The translations under genes were made by a program, and so were the position numbers. DNA of 64,000 nucleotides from Tenodera sinensis (taxonomy: Eukaryota; Arthropoda; Insecta; Mantodea; Mantidae), in contig CM060969.1 of the NCBI GenBank assembly GCA_030765045.1, positions 42,759,216 through 42,823,215 of the forward strand, given 5' to 3'. The notes beneath the pieces are model-generated. The model searched no databases. It was not told where the DNA came from and worked only from the letters and a program-made list of their open reading frames with translations. Positions 1-12,611 of this stretch are shown here, in pieces; within the stretch, counting starts at the first letter, position 1; each line of letters begins with the position of its first letter.

Positions 1-300
1 ACTAGAATATCTAGAGAGAGATTTGAAAGAAAGTAAAGCGTTTTACATCAGGATACCTCGAAATAGGGAAATTTCCTTTTAAACCTTCGTGTAGCATTCT
101 AGAGGATTCTGAGCTCAAATACCTACCAAATTTGGTTATTTACTCTTTATTTTTCACTTGTGCTGTTGACAGAGAGATATAGTAGATATTTATCTTAAAG
201 GTTATTTTTATTCAGGGGGTGTCAAAACATGTATATTTGCTATGAGTTCTTGGATAATGAGTTTTCTTCTTCTTTAACTTCCCCTGGTTACTCTAAAACT
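1..300 (-). repeat. MSR repeat, decayed copy (partial at window edge)
   Basis: Read on the minus strand, this shares an ordered set of short blocks with the copies at 9.84, 20.38 and 25.69 kb. On the plus strand the blocks are a 'cttcgtgtagcattcta' block, then 'aaatacctaccaaattt', then 'gctgttgacag', then 'attcagggggtgtcaaaacatg'. At the place where other copies carry a long (GT)n/(CA)n tract, this copy has only a short 'agagagatata' stretch, so the tract is lost or was never expanded. The copy may continue beyond the left window edge. Identification is by eye against the other copies in the window. Confidence 0.5.
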
Positions 301-3100
301 GTCGGGGGTCTTCGGTGAAGGACTTCTATGTTTTCCTATCTTTTGTCATTCTCTTTAAGGTTAATGTACCATAGTTCAAAATAATCCTTAGCTAGTTTTA
401 GGCCTTAATCCACCATCAGCACCTTGAAAGCATAAAAAATGCTATTCTTGGTGTTGAAGCATTCACGGGATGGGAACAAAATGCGTACAGCAGACTGGAG
501 TGTGAAAGGCACATTAAAACACCGTGCTCATAAATAAATCTGTTTTCACTAATGCAGTTATGTAATTAATGGATCCATACTTAATGTGAAGCAGATTAGT
601 TTATTAATAATATACATATATTCATGACACCCAGCAATAGAATCAAGTTACTCATCAACGTTTTGGTGTGCTGGTTTATTTATAGATAATTTGCGTTTTA
701 TTTATTGCCAACTGTTACACGTAGTACCAATAACAAAGAGATAATTCAAATAAAAATATTTAATAGATCCATATATTATTGGTAGAAGTTCTTAATGAAG
801 TTAACACACTGGGCTTGAAATTATGCCGCGAAGTCGGCATATCCTTATGTGGTAAATGGATCATACTTGTGTATCCATAACACTGACTAAATGTGGAAAA
901 ACAGTCAGATATACCTACAGGGGATTTAAAACATAGATCTTTGGCTTAACGTGATATTGCATTAGCTAGCATACTGTAGCAAAATGTCGGTACGTTGTAT
1001 GTAAGACAACGGGCAGAGCACCACCTGTAGGCCCTTAGGGCCCTTTCTGCTTCTACCGTGAACCCTGAGGGGAGTAATGAGGAGAAAGACCCGTAGGGCG
1101 ATCAGACTCGTATGAAAGACAGCCGCATGTATGAACGGGTTCCATACCGTTTCCTGTGCCGTTTGATGGCGAAATAGGAAATGCAATTATTTACATTATG
1201 GATAAGGTGTTATTTACCTTAGATCTGATTTAAAACAATTATATTCTATCTACTTTATTACTTAGGATATTAGACCGCAATTCATATTCTACCAGAATGA
1301 TATTTCTTATTTACTTATGGAATCTTCGTTCCATTCTTAATAAATTAAATTCAACCAAAGAGTATAATTCTTAATCATAGTGATAAAACCTTCGCCAGAC
1401 CGGGCCGACCCGGAACGTCGCCAACATGAAAACTTCATGAGAGCAAACCACCGTTCAGCCGCAACCCGCCACACACCGACGGGTGGTCCTCCAACTATAA
1501 AATGGATGAGACAATGCTGGGAGACGGAACGTACAAAATGCAGGTATGATATAAATTCTCCATTATTTTCGGTAAGCAAGTTATTCTCGAAAATTTTGTG
1601 ATAAGATACCTCCACGGTGATTTACTATTTCATAAGTACCTACTTTATTCCTAAGCTCTATATTAAATTAAGTATCAGGATAATCAATGAACTTTCACAT
1701 GTACTTTGTAGTTTTTAGGAAAAAATGCTAGTTGGGGAATTTAATGTCGTAACGAGCTGCGGCCATGGCAGCTTTGTTATGGCTGACAACATTTAATGGC
1801 GGGTGACAACAGAACATCCAATCAGATACTGGCCACGTCTTGTGGTGTTGTATAGTTAAACTAGCTGTGTAATTACCCTGTAAAGTCGGTGATATAAATA
1901 TCATTTGCGTCCATAAAATTTATTTGCACAACAGGAAAAAGAACACCGACATTAAATTTTGTGTCTGCCATAGTCAGAATAACGGCATGGAAAACTGAAG
2001 TTCTGTGGTGCTAATCCCGGCTATACAACTGAGTTTCTCCTTTTCAAACTTAGCCGACATACCGTGTGAAGAAACAATGAACTAATATTATCTATATTTC
2101 TTATACCAGAAATTTGGAGAGATTTAGCTCTGCATTTTCTCATTAGATCAGGACAGAGTTTGAAGTAAATAGGTACTTTGTGACGCACTAGGAAAACACT
2201 CAGCTCACACGACGTACTTCAGTTGTTCTTTATTTCACAAAAGGTGTTTTGAAGGAGGTGAATAAGGGGTTGGAGCAAAGCTATGTTCTTTTACACGCTT
2301 CGACTCAATTTTATCCGTATAAGGACAGAAACTCGAGAATCGAGATCATAAAGAACATCGTCTTCACTCTTTGGCCATCTTTCAACTTTTCCGATTTCCT
2401 CGCTATTGTCTTTAAAGCGAGCCACATTAATCAAACACCGTGAAAAAGCTGTAACTGAAATAATAATTCTCATCCTTCAAGGTAGCTTACAAGACGATTG
2501 GCCTTCTAATGATGGAAGTCGGTGCTTTTACATGCTTCTGCTGGTAATTGGAAGCTTCTTGTGGCCGCCTAACGATATCACACAAGGGCTCTCACGAAGT
2601 GAAACCGTCTCCTGGTTTTGATTTCTTGTTCTGTTCTTCCCCAGAGTCACGAACAGTTATCTTGACGGTTTTCTGTTTTCTGTCGTTCACGAAGAGGGAG
2701 CTGTAGACAGAGAGATAGGCTAATGAGCACCATGGTGCACTACATTGGAATATCTTGAGCAAATACTCCATCTGATTGTGCAAAGACCAGGTCGTTGCCT
2801 GAATGTAACCAAGACCTTGAAAATGTCTGCAGTTTTAAAGCAGAGTTAGCGTTTTGACGTATTTGGTCAGTGCTTTCGTAAACGTATTTGCATACCACTT
2901 AGGGTCAGATGCCGAAGCCGACATCGTCAATACCTGCTCGTTAATGTAGTATCAGATACTGTAGCATTCGGAGTTGGTTTATATTATAAAAAGCTTCTTT
3001 GAAACAATCAGATATCTTAAGTTATGCATGTATACTTGCTTTGTATTTATCAGTTATAAAGAAGAGGAGGTAGTTGTAGATACTTAGGAGGAAAAAAGAA
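301..3100. other. intergenic or intronic DNA, no gene recognised
   Basis: Mostly AT-rich sequence with frequent stops in all frames. Two GC-richer patches (about 980-1,110 and 1,385-1,500) are open for 70-90 codons on both strands, as expected from composition alone. No domain, splice pattern or repeat family was recognised. Confidence 0.5.
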
Positions 3101-3109
3101 TAACATCGA

Positions 3110-3500
3110 TGACTATTTCCAGCTATTCATATTTTAATCAGGTACCTATTCCAGATATATTTACGTTTCAGGGTTTTCTGAAAGACTTCAGGGGGAAAAA
3201 GAAAAGGAAAATGTGTGTATGTGTGTGTGTGAGAGAGAGAGAAAGAGAGAGAGAGAGAGGGAGAGAGTGCATGTCTCTGAGCAACAAAACTCAAAAACAA
3301 GAAGTTGATAAATGCAAACCCTTGTTCAGGCTTTTGCAAGAATGCAGCACAAAGTTTTCAAGAGGAATGTCTTCATCCAAGCAACACTTTACATAGAAAA
3401 AAGTTGTTGATTTTTATTTTCTCAACGATTTTGATTTAGATACCATATGTTTAAGGTAATCGCATGGAAATGAAATGTATAGGTAGCTATATGGAATTTC
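3110..3500 (+). repeat. MSR repeat with mixed GT/GA microsatellite
   Basis: A plus-strand copy of the microsatellite-bearing family. A (GT)n/(GA)n tract at 3,211-3,267 is followed by the family's downstream landmark blocks: 'caaaactcaaaaacaagaag', a 'tgcagcaca' block, 'catagaaaaa', 'cgattttgat', 'ccatatgttt' and 'aaatgaaatgtata'. The same blocks follow in the same order after the (GT)n tract at 30.53 kb. The 95-codon and 70-codon frames here are translations of the microsatellite and not genes. Confidence 0.55.
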
Positions 3501-3597
3501 CTGGGAATAGCCTCTGGGGTCCTGGAATACCCGTTTTTTTTCTAAACAATTTCTTCGGTACTAATTTCAGATATGAAATACTTGTAAACTAAAACTA

Positions 3598-3875
3598 AAC
3601 TGGCCGCCACGCCCTCCTCTCTGCCCACAACGAGCGGGTGCAGTTATAGTGGGAGAGACGTGGTTAGCGCCCCCCGAAATCCCCCTGCGCTCTTTGCAAC
3701 TAAGAAACGGAGTTGTAAGCAAAAACCAGGGACAGAAAGGAGCGGCCCGTATCCTGGCAAGGAAAGGTAATGATCAAGTAGGTAGCTAGTGAAACGCGAA
3801 TGGCGGAGGAAACCGGAGAACCCGGAGAAAACCCTCACAGACGCTACTTCTTCCGCTGCAAATCCCACCTGTGGT
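3598..3875 (-). mobile_element. SINE, family 2 core with divergent tail (2C)
   Basis: On the minus strand the family-2 core is clear: 'gtgggatttgc', then 'agggttttctccgggttctc', then 'ccggtttcctccgccatt'. The tRNA-like head is missing (5' truncated). The 3' tail after the core is unlike the tails at 10.2 and 19.9 kb, and ends in AGTTTAGTTTTAG, a terminal motif also seen in family 3 at 34.74 kb. The 102-codon frame here is incidental. Confidence 0.6.
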
Positions 3876-5310
3876 TTTAAATGAGAAGTCGCAATTTGTG
3901 ATTCGTGGTCATACAAAGAGGATGGAATTTCAAAGCCATTACAAAGAGACACGATCTTTAAAAATTCGACTACCGCATTACCTACTCTATCATGCTAGTG
4001 AATTTGGCGTTTCCAACATGACATTTTTGAGAACAAATATGAATTTCAAGTTTATCTGGATTAACAAGAAGCATATACAAGAATAAAATTTTATAAGATA
4101 GTATGTAGAAGGGAGAATAGTGAAATAATGCGATTTTGTTCCTTTTTATACCCTGACGAGCAACACTAAGCCAGAGCCTAGTCAACCAGGTTTGAGGTTT
4201 TTTTTATATCCTCCTTTTTTGGATGTACGCGCTTTAGTTGAGGTTTAACAGCTCCGAGGTCACTTGCACGGGTTCAGCACATGTACTAGACAGAGAGCAA
4301 GAGAGAAAGAAGAGTTGAATACGAAACGAGAAGAAAAACTCGAACAAGAGCAGAAAAAGTAATGCAAGTACATGCTTACAACGCTGGTAAGAACTTGCGA
4401 CATGAACAATCATGCACGTATACGGTTATTCCAAGGATTCGCGAGGTATGTTTCAATTCAAATTGAAACATCCGCATCTGTGATGCAAGAGTAGCTGGAT
4501 TTTAATGGAGTACAGGTCCGATGGTCGTAACTTCTCCATCTGCGATTTCTAAAACGCATGAAACACGTTTCTGAGCTGCCCATAAATTAGGCCTTGCTAG
4601 GGAAACGCTGGTCTCTTTCAAATTAAAGAGTCTTTGATGTTTTCATTACTTTGTAAGATAAGGTTCTAGGATTTCTGCATTCGAGAACAGGTTAACATTA
4701 GTTTCCACGTTTGGAATACATATATCATTCTTCACCAATACAGTATTTCTTGAACCATAAAGGAGAGTAAGTAATATCAGGTTTTGTTTCTGTTGACATT
4801 TTAATTATTAATTTAGTGTTCTTATATAGTTAAGCAAAGAAGAGCATGTATTAGGCTCAACTGAATGTTTGTTGTATCCATCTTTTCTTCGGTCCACCAA
4901 CGTTTCTCCTGCTTACAGGTTTAGGGTTTATACCAATTTTGAGATTCTATAATCTTTAATTTTCTGTTCTTCCAGTTGGTTCTAAGTTGGTGTCTTTCTG
5001 ATAACTCAAATATGTCGAGTTTTCTAATCTCGCCACTTCTCTTTATGTCTAAATGGTATAGCCTGCGATGCTTCTAAAGAGTTTCATTTCTGTGACTCCT
5101 ATTTTTCTTTCATTTTTACCAAGTGTCCAACATTTTGAGTCATACAACAAATGGGCACCGCCATTACTTTATAAATCATTAGTTTATTTCCCTTCCTAAT
5201 GGTTTTAGGGTTTGGCTTTATTGCACCTCACACACGCACACGAACACGCACGCACGCACACACACACACACGCAATATGTATATAATGTTGCTCAAGTTG
5301 TACTGAACCC
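3876..5310. other. no gene recognised; short perfect hairpin
   Basis: AT-rich sequence with no recognisable protein. An 11-bp perfect inverted repeat around CA lies at 4,448-4,471 (arms ATGTTTCAATT and AATTGAAACAT). A (CA)n-like tract with interspersed CG lies at about 5,229-5,272. Confidence 0.45.
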
Positions 5311-5314
5311 TTGA

Positions 5315-5690
5315 AATTGTATCACATCAAATCAAAACAAGGAACTTTCGCTACTATTCACTTCATTTTATGATTCGTCATGTATTTATGACTAGTGTCC
5401 ATACAGGTTATCCGCGCGAAGTGTCTTCGCCCTGTAAAGTAAGTAAATGCCCAGGAAAATGTGTGTATTATTAACCAAACGACCGCCATAACTACAGACT
5501 AGTGTTCCGCATCAGATGAAAACAAGGAAATTTCGTCACTATTCACTTCATTTTGTGATTCTTTGTATAGTTATTTAAGACTAGTAGGCACCAAAGTTAC
5601 CAAATTTATATATTTATAACATTCCCATGAAGTGTGTGCCTTATAACGCAAGTAGATTACCCAGGAAAGATACGTGAGCCAAAACTGTGA
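5315..5690. repeat. diverged tandem duplication, two units of about 185 bp
   Basis: Unit 1 (about 5,320-5,465) and unit 2 (about 5,505-5,685) share ordered blocks: 'acaagga', 'ctattcacttcatttt', 'tgattc', 'gaagtgt' and 'cccagga'. Substitutions and indels lie between the blocks. The order and spacing indicate an old tandem duplication or two decayed copies of one short repeat. No coding function is apparent. Confidence 0.5.
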
Positions 5691-6250
5691 TTGAACCAAT
5701 AATTCTGGCTCCCAATGTGGAATTCTGTTGCCATACTGCATGGTGCACCATATTCGCAGTGGCATAGCATTGATCTTCTGGAGACGTAGCGCGGCACATT
5801 TCTTTTGTTGTGCGACTCGCCGAACATTTCATCCAGACTGAAAGAAAAAGCAAAAGTTCCTCTCTTGTTGAAAAACTGCCATCGGATTTTGAACCTCATC
5901 AATACGAAACAAAGCCATAAATTGCACTTAGAACAACACAAAGTCGATAGCAAGAGCAAGGACAGCGGCACATGTACTTCCAGAACGCACTTGATAATGC
6001 AGGTTCTCTTAGAAGTCCCTCCAGATGGCATTCTTCTAATTGGCTGTTTGGCGAGATCCAGAAAGGCAAAAACATTTGCAGCCAACGGCGAAGCTTGTTC
6101 CTTTTTTGAGTTATGTGGAGATCGCAAATGATCAAAGGACGCAGCCAATCTAAGTTTTCGACCAAAAGTACACGAGCTCGTATATCAAGAAGACGCCAAA
6201 TTTTTCTTCCCACTTCAACGGCTTTCAGATTGGTCGGCAACAGTTTCTGT
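5690..6250. other. island open on both strands, unidentified
   Basis: This segment of roughly 560 bp is less AT-rich than its flanks. It is open for 163 codons on the minus strand (5,657-6,148), 108 codons on plus (5,805-6,131) and 113 codons on another minus frame (5,899-6,240). None of the translations shows a motif I recognise. Openness on both strands argues for composition or a decayed element and against a single real exon. A fragment of an unrecognised transposon or a diverged exon remains possible. Confidence 0.3.
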
Positions 6251-9200
6251 CACTGAAAAACACCGCGACGCTAAAAAATGTAGCTAAGGCTACAATGTTT
6301 GTTATTCGCACGGCCCAGGTAGCCGAAGAAGAATAAATGGATGTCCATAAACAACCCTTCCAATTGCTTTTAAATACATCAGTGCAACTCACATAAAATA
6401 AGGCAAGATTTGGATAAATTTCCAGAATTGTTTGTGTTTGCTGCAGTTTTGCTTATGTTGGGTCAACACATTATGTCTATACTGAAAACATTTGCATTAA
6501 TATACCACCCTTCTCTTAGGAAGACTAACTAATTCAAAGTACAATAAAATGCTTTAATTCTAATTGTTAATGTTGACAAAACTTGAGACTTTGAATTTTA
6601 GTTGATTGCAAGCAAAATTCAAGATGGTAATATTCATACCCGTTTCTTAAAAATCTAGTCTTATATTAATACTAAGCATAAATATTTACACATTTGCAAC
6701 ATTAATCAGAGTACAAATAGGTTCACTAATACCTCCTGGGCTGGACGTGTGCACTTCACGGGTAAATAATTACTCTGAAAGCACTGCATTTCAATCTACC
6801 GGTCCAAAATGCTATAAAACTATATTTTGGTTTGCCAACATTGCTTTAACCGTATTTCTAGCGTGAGGATACCCTATCACCGTTGCCCCAATTTTGGGAG
6901 TAGAGCTTGCAAAAGGTTTCAGAAGATGAATAATTTCTTAGAATATTTGTTAGGCTAACTTATAACTACAAACATATGGTTAGTAAAACGTTTTAGGAAT
7001 AAAAATTACCGATGGAAAAGTTACGATGGAAAAATATACTGAATGCAGCTTCCATAAGAGATAAAGGACTCAAACTTAATCTATGCACAACTAAGTCTGC
7101 AAAATACATTAGACATCTGCAGAACAGGACCTTTTATTATAGTCAATTGAATATGTAAAACTTGGGAAACTGCTTTTTTAAATCCAAAGTAAAGAAGGAT
7201 ATGAACACTGTATTGATGTAGGCAGTGAAATTGAAGAAGTACTAACTTCTGTATTTGCACTGTGTTGATGTCTTTAGCATGCAAGCTGGCTGATACCAGA
7301 ATGAAGTTCAATAAACGGACTGTTTCCAGTAACGCAAGCCAGCAGTTACTTAGTTTTTATTTAACCTCATTGTTTCAGAGTGACTTCTTGTTATAATTAA
7401 GCGTATTATATTTGTATTAGTACCCATCTTGAGCTCTTATAGTATTTAACGTTTAAATAAAAGAAATGAAAGCTGCAGTGGGACTGAAGAAGTTATCTAT
7501 AATGTTACAGGGCAATGAGTAGTAAAGAAGCAAACTTTTCAGAGATCGATCTGCATACACAATTTAGATTTCTGTTTGGGAATGTTTTCTATAGCAATGC
7601 AACTCAGGGTTCTAATAACACATTTATAACTAAACAAGGTTCTTCTAATAAAACCGCGTTAGAAATCCAAAGGCTTCGTTGTTGCATTGTTTCAGGAATG
7701 TAAATCAGTGGTGCGTGCATCAGGCAGCAAAACAAGCCACATTTGTATGTATGACGAGCTGTGCCTGCCAGTTATCCATGTGTCACTAATGAGAGCTGGT
7801 GAGATGACGACGTTAATATTGATGATAATGATGATGACGACACGCGGGGGGTTTCGTCCGCCATTTTGTGTGCGCAACAAACCTCGTTCCACGTTTCCTC
7901 TACTTTGTTTTACTTGAATTCTTATCTCCTGACGAGCATGGTCGTCGGGAACGACAGGTGTGTGATAGGAATTGCAATAAAAATATTCTTACAAGCAACC
8001 GCCTCCTTCCAAGTACACCGTTCGTTTGCCTTTCATTAATTAATTGGCCGTATACGTGTAGAGCACTGCTTGTATGTATAATTAGACTCCTCCTTAGGCA
8101 TGCCAGCAACTCCTTCCAAGTGCTGATCAATGCTGCCAACTTCTGTACATACTTATCTAATTCTCAGTCTAGGCGTCCTAGCTTGTAGGCTGATAGGTGC
8201 TCAGTTTCCGTGATTTCTGTTCACTTACTGGTTCAGTTTACTAACCTTGAGGTCACGTGTATAAAAAAGGGCAGCTGGGAGTGATATAGCGTGAGCGTAT
8301 GTCTTTCTGCCTGTGTAAATCTAAAACGAAAAACTGGAAAGATACCACACAGTTCATATACTTCTAAAGCCAAATGGTGCATATTCTCTTAACCCTACAT
8401 TGTCCTTTTACATGGAAACATGCTACTGGTTTTACTTTCTGATAAAATGATTTTTAACTATTTTTATTTTGAGGTGACTGGAAGTAGATATGAGTTTTCT
8501 GTTAAGTTTTGTTTAAAATCCGGGAATTTATATCTATTCTTGTAAAGCTTAAAATATAAGCAGAACATTACTACACCAAAATTATCAATATATAAAGCAT
8601 GTACAAAATAATATCATTAGTAGCTTACGAAGCATTTATGGTTATAGGTACTATGTTTAAATGCTTCCTAATTATTCTATTGAATCAATCAGCACTGCTT
8701 CATATGCAGCACATTTTGTATAGTTATTTCTAGATTACAACTGAAGTTTCTGAATATCTAAACTTCTTCGGGCCGTAATGACCTAGCTGTCGACGGGCCC
8801 TTAAACCTCACTCATTCATTCACTCACTCACTCACTCCTTAATGCATTGGAAGTTATGACAGGAGTTCTTTCTCTAGCATTGCAAATTCACATACACAAC
8901 TTAAAAAGTTAACATGTACCTACATACTTAAGACATCACATATACTGACATAATATGTATCTCGAACCTGTGGTGTTTTAATAAAAACCGAACCTAGTTT
9001 TACCTACTGTAAGTAACAGAAAAATTAAAAAGAAAAAAGGAGGTTTGTGATAATGTTTTGAGTATCTAATGGTCTTATCTGAACTTTAGGTCTGGCAAAA
9101 CAGTGCAGCAATATCACCGCTCATCTCCGAAATATTGCGAAATAGCCTTAAGTGAATCACCCGGTATACTTGTACCTGAAACTGCGAAATGAAATATTTT

Positions 9201-9835
9201 AGGTAAATCTTACTACCTGGGGAGAAGATCCAGAAGTTGGCAAGGTAACAAGTTGTACTCTGAATGTGAGCTACATTACATGGGGAGAGGCTTAGGAAAC
9301 GCAGTCTCAACAGCTAAAGTGCATTAAGAAATTCTAATCTGTTTCTGTAGGTTCATCGATAAAATGCATTCGTTTGTAACGAGACAAACGGCCTCGTATA
9401 TCTACCGCTTGATATCTTAGGAGTAAAATCATGAATATGGAAATGGTGGCACGGATATATGTGACCTGCGTGAGCAGTAGTGGGAAATAAAACATAGAAA
9501 ATGAAACGGGTTAAAAATGGGAGCGCACTTCAGAAGAATTCAACAGAGCCCATGAAAGGGCTCCTTTCCATATTGTCATCATCCCTTAAAAGCTTTTCCA
9601 CTTTCACTAGTGTACGAAATTTTTGATTGAAATTGTTAGATTCACCTCTCAAAACAGGAAAATAAAACTGCTATAGTCATGAAGTCTATTCCAATATGTT
9701 TTCTATTTGAATTTGCGAAGCAAAGTATTTCAGGCATAAAGGAAAACAAAAAGTTACTCTAGGAGTAAACCACAGAAAAAGCTGCGTAAGCTACTGTATC
9801 TAATATTTTTTTGAAAGTTTCCTACCTAATATGCT
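6251..9835. other. no gene recognised; SINE/LINE-like tail near 8.8 kb
   Basis: AT-rich DNA. At 8,768-8,838 the text 'gggccgtaatgacctagctg' leads into 'gggcccttaaac' and then a (TCAC/TCAT)n run, which resembles the 3' end of a retroposon with a tetranucleotide tail on the plus strand. No head was found upstream. Nothing else is supportable. Confidence 0.35.
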
Positions 9836-9837
9836 AC

Positions 9838-10075
9838 ATTTTCACATTTTTAGTTTCATAAAAGATGTATTTCTTCATGCAGATAAAGGGCAGTTTGGGG
9901 TTGAAGGATTTTCCTGAAAATCTTTGTGTCGCATTCTAAAAAGACGATGAACATGAATACCAAATTTCCTACTTGTAATCCAAAAATGCTTTTTCGTATT
10001 CAGGGAACCTTAAAACGTGCATTTCAAGTAAAATTCTTATATTAGATTTTTAAGTGTTACCTACGAGTGCATAAA
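9838..10075 (-). repeat. MSR repeat, copy lacking the microsatellite
   Basis: On the plus strand, blocks 'ctttgtgtcgcattcta', 'aataccaaatttc' and 'attcagggaaccttaaaac' parallel the copy at window start ('cttcgtgtagcattcta', 'ctaccaaattt', 'attcagggggtgtcaaaac'). No dinucleotide run is present between the two halves. This shows that the family can exist without the tract. Confidence 0.5.
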
Positions 10076-10184
10076 GTAATTCTACACATAACACCCAAAA
10101 TGAATAAAACACTGTACTAGTATTGTAAATTTTTACTTCCCAATGGTCAATGAATGCCTAACGAGTTATTTTGTTTGTTTCTTT

Positions 10185-10497
10185 ATCTGATTATCCTCCC
10201 CATATGGAGGACTAACACCCCTTGCGCCTAGGGTCAGAGCCTGTCGGGGAACAGACGAACCTATGAACCCGACAGAGTAAAGACAGGGCAGCAGGTGGTC
10301 AGCCAAGCACCAGGTATGACAGTGAGGAAGAGAATCATCTGAAATGCAGCCAAGTGGAATGAGTGGCGGGGGAAATCGGAGAACCAGGAGAAAACTCGCG
10401 CAGACGCCGTTTCGTCCACCAAGAATCCCACATCCCTGGGATTGATCGCCTTGGTGAGAGGCGAACGGTCTAACCGCTCGGTCACGGCGTCGCGTAA
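10185..10497 (-). mobile_element. tRNA-derived SINE, family 2 (subfamily A), near full length
   Basis: On the minus strand a tRNA-like head ('gccgtgaccgagcggttaga', then 'gttcgcctctcaccaagg') leads to the family core ('tggtggacgaaacggcgtc', 'gagttttctcctggttctc'). The tail reads 'catacctggtgcttggctga', 'ctgtcgggttcataggttc', 'ctgaccctaggcgc'. The same tail occurs in the two inverted-repeat copies (35.9 and 47.2 kb). The B-box equivalent is degenerate, so pol III competence is doubtful. The minus-strand 74-codon frame is incidental. Confidence 0.75.
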
Positions 10498-11985
10498 AAT
10501 TAAACTTATGTAAGCTTAATGCTGAAAAAGAATTTGATTCATATTATCTATTGATATTTACTATTTACTTTTTAATTTTGAGAGTACCACGATAGATTGA
10601 GAGCCAGTACTTCACGCTTTTGTTTTTCAGTTGATCTTCTACCTTGGCCAGATATTCATGAATATGTCAATTAGTTTGAATAATTTTCTTTTTGGAAAAC
10701 ATCTCTTTGGAACAAGCAGTATTTCTAGCACATTAAATAACTGCTTATGCTAAACTTAAAAAATATAAATAAATTTAAGCGAGGCAAGCGCCAGGCCCCT
10801 ATATGGTCTGGGCCCAGAACCTGAAGATTCATTTGGACCCCCCTTGTGGAGACCATGCATATAATGAAACTATTTTCTATAGTTCTTGACGTTAACATTA
10901 ATCACGAATGCAAATTCGAATGTTAAAGTTTACATATTCTCAAGTATTTATACTACGAGAGTAATACTTAGAAAGGAGCTTGAACACGCCAAATAATGTT
11001 TAGTAATATATTTTATAAATGCATGACATACATCTAAAGCACTATGGAAAAGAAGGACCTGAGTAATGAATAATCTTCACGTTCTGGTTTTCTTGCATTA
11101 AAGATAAAGCCTTCACTGTGTATGAACCTCTCCTAACCAAAACATTTGCTCAATTTTACTTATGGATGCATAAATTTTATTGCACTGATATTCGTGTTCC
11201 CTTTGAATGAATTGTTTGGTCTAACATTTCTTGCGATTTCGCGTGACTGCCACCCATCACTTTCAGCTCCATTTCCTGCTAGTTCTGACATGTAACATTT
11301 ACTATTTCATAATCTATTTAAAAATACATGCATCATTCATTCTACTCTGCTGTGTTTGCTCATGGATTTTGTCTAGTATTGAAGAAAAATATCAATTGTT
11401 TGCGTTTGGCTTCTTCTGCAACCTACGGCTTTAAGAAGAGCTGCTGTAAACTTATGCATTACTCCACATACACAAAGATTCTGGTGGATATGAATGAGAA
11501 ATCGTCATCATACATGTTTTATGCATAATTATCTAGGAGGTTTCAGCTTCCAATTAATTTATTTCTATAGGTAAATATCTGCAATACATTTCTACCTCTT
11601 TTTTCATTACCTGCTGAATAATGAATAATCCTCGACACGTGACCTACTTTCTAAGTTTTATGTTGATATTAATAACGGCTGCATCTGCGACTTCTTTGTG
11701 ATGTCTGAAAATTTGATTTACACCATTTTGGGGACCTTCTGTGCGCTTCTCTATTGTGTTTCTTGCCCAGATGGTTTTAACATTGGTGGCGTTAAGCTTT
11801 GTAATGGGGGTAAAGTATCATATGAAAGGAGATAGCAGATGGGAAAACATATTTATCAAAATTTCCTTAAGGTATAATATTTCTTGGTTGTTAAATGGTT
11901 TTGGGAAAGCTTTTCTGTCTTCAAAGGAATGATTTCACTATTTACAATTTTGGTACAAATAATTATTTAATTATTTTGATACAAC
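10498..11985. other. no gene recognised
   Basis: AT-rich sequence with short incidental frames of 63-67 codons. No repeat landmark or domain was recognised. Confidence 0.5.
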
Positions 11986-11987
11986 AA

Positions 11988-12160
11988 AGTGGCGTAGAGG
12001 TAGCGCTGGTATGTTAATTTCACGGGTTAGTGTCTATTCTGTGAATCCCTTCACTTCCTACCACCATTTAAAGCAAATCTCAAGCATCAGTACAAATAAA
12101 GATAACCTCGTGTTCCTCATTAAAATAAAAAAATAAATAAAAAATAAATAAACACGCACA
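11988..12160 (+). mobile_element. possible tRNA-derived SINE with A-rich tail
   Basis: 'gtggcgtagaggtagcgctg' resembles a tRNA 5' half containing an A box, and 'cacgggttagtgtc' stands where a B box would be, but is degenerate. About 100 bp later the sequence ends in an AAATAAATAAAT-type run at 12,120-12,151, which is typical of SINE tails. It is not similar to the other SINE families here. It could also be a chance match next to a simple repeat. Confidence 0.35.
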
Positions 12161-12610
12161 AAAAACTTGAAAATACAATGTAAGCACGAAGTAAAGGAAA
12201 TTATAATTGCAGGATATGAAACAATTTGCTGCACGGAAGCCTGAAGATCTAGTACTAGTTGTTAGATGCGTTATTTTGCAGGAAATTGCATTTGTATGCA
12301 GACATCGCGTGTTCCTAGAAGTGAAAAATCCGTTATGGAGATGACTGGTTATGTGTCATAGCAAAGCAGAAGTAAACAATGAAACAGCTGCTTCAATATA
12401 ACGGAATCAGACGCAAAACTAACCTGTATGCAGTCGTACAGATGCAATAGCTTTTTGGTTTTAAGTGAGTGTGTTCTTGATCAGTGGACATGTAATGTAG
12501 ATTGTAGAGATTACAAATGGAAGGTTTTCATCTTAAAGAATAATACAGGAAATACAAATGTACTTAAAGTTTGTGTACCAAAGTAGAATAAAAGAGTACT
12601 GAAAGGAACT
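12161..12610. other. no gene recognised
   Basis: AT-rich spacer between the SINE-like element and the fold-back element. Nothing supportable. Confidence 0.5.
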
Positions 12611-12611
12611 A

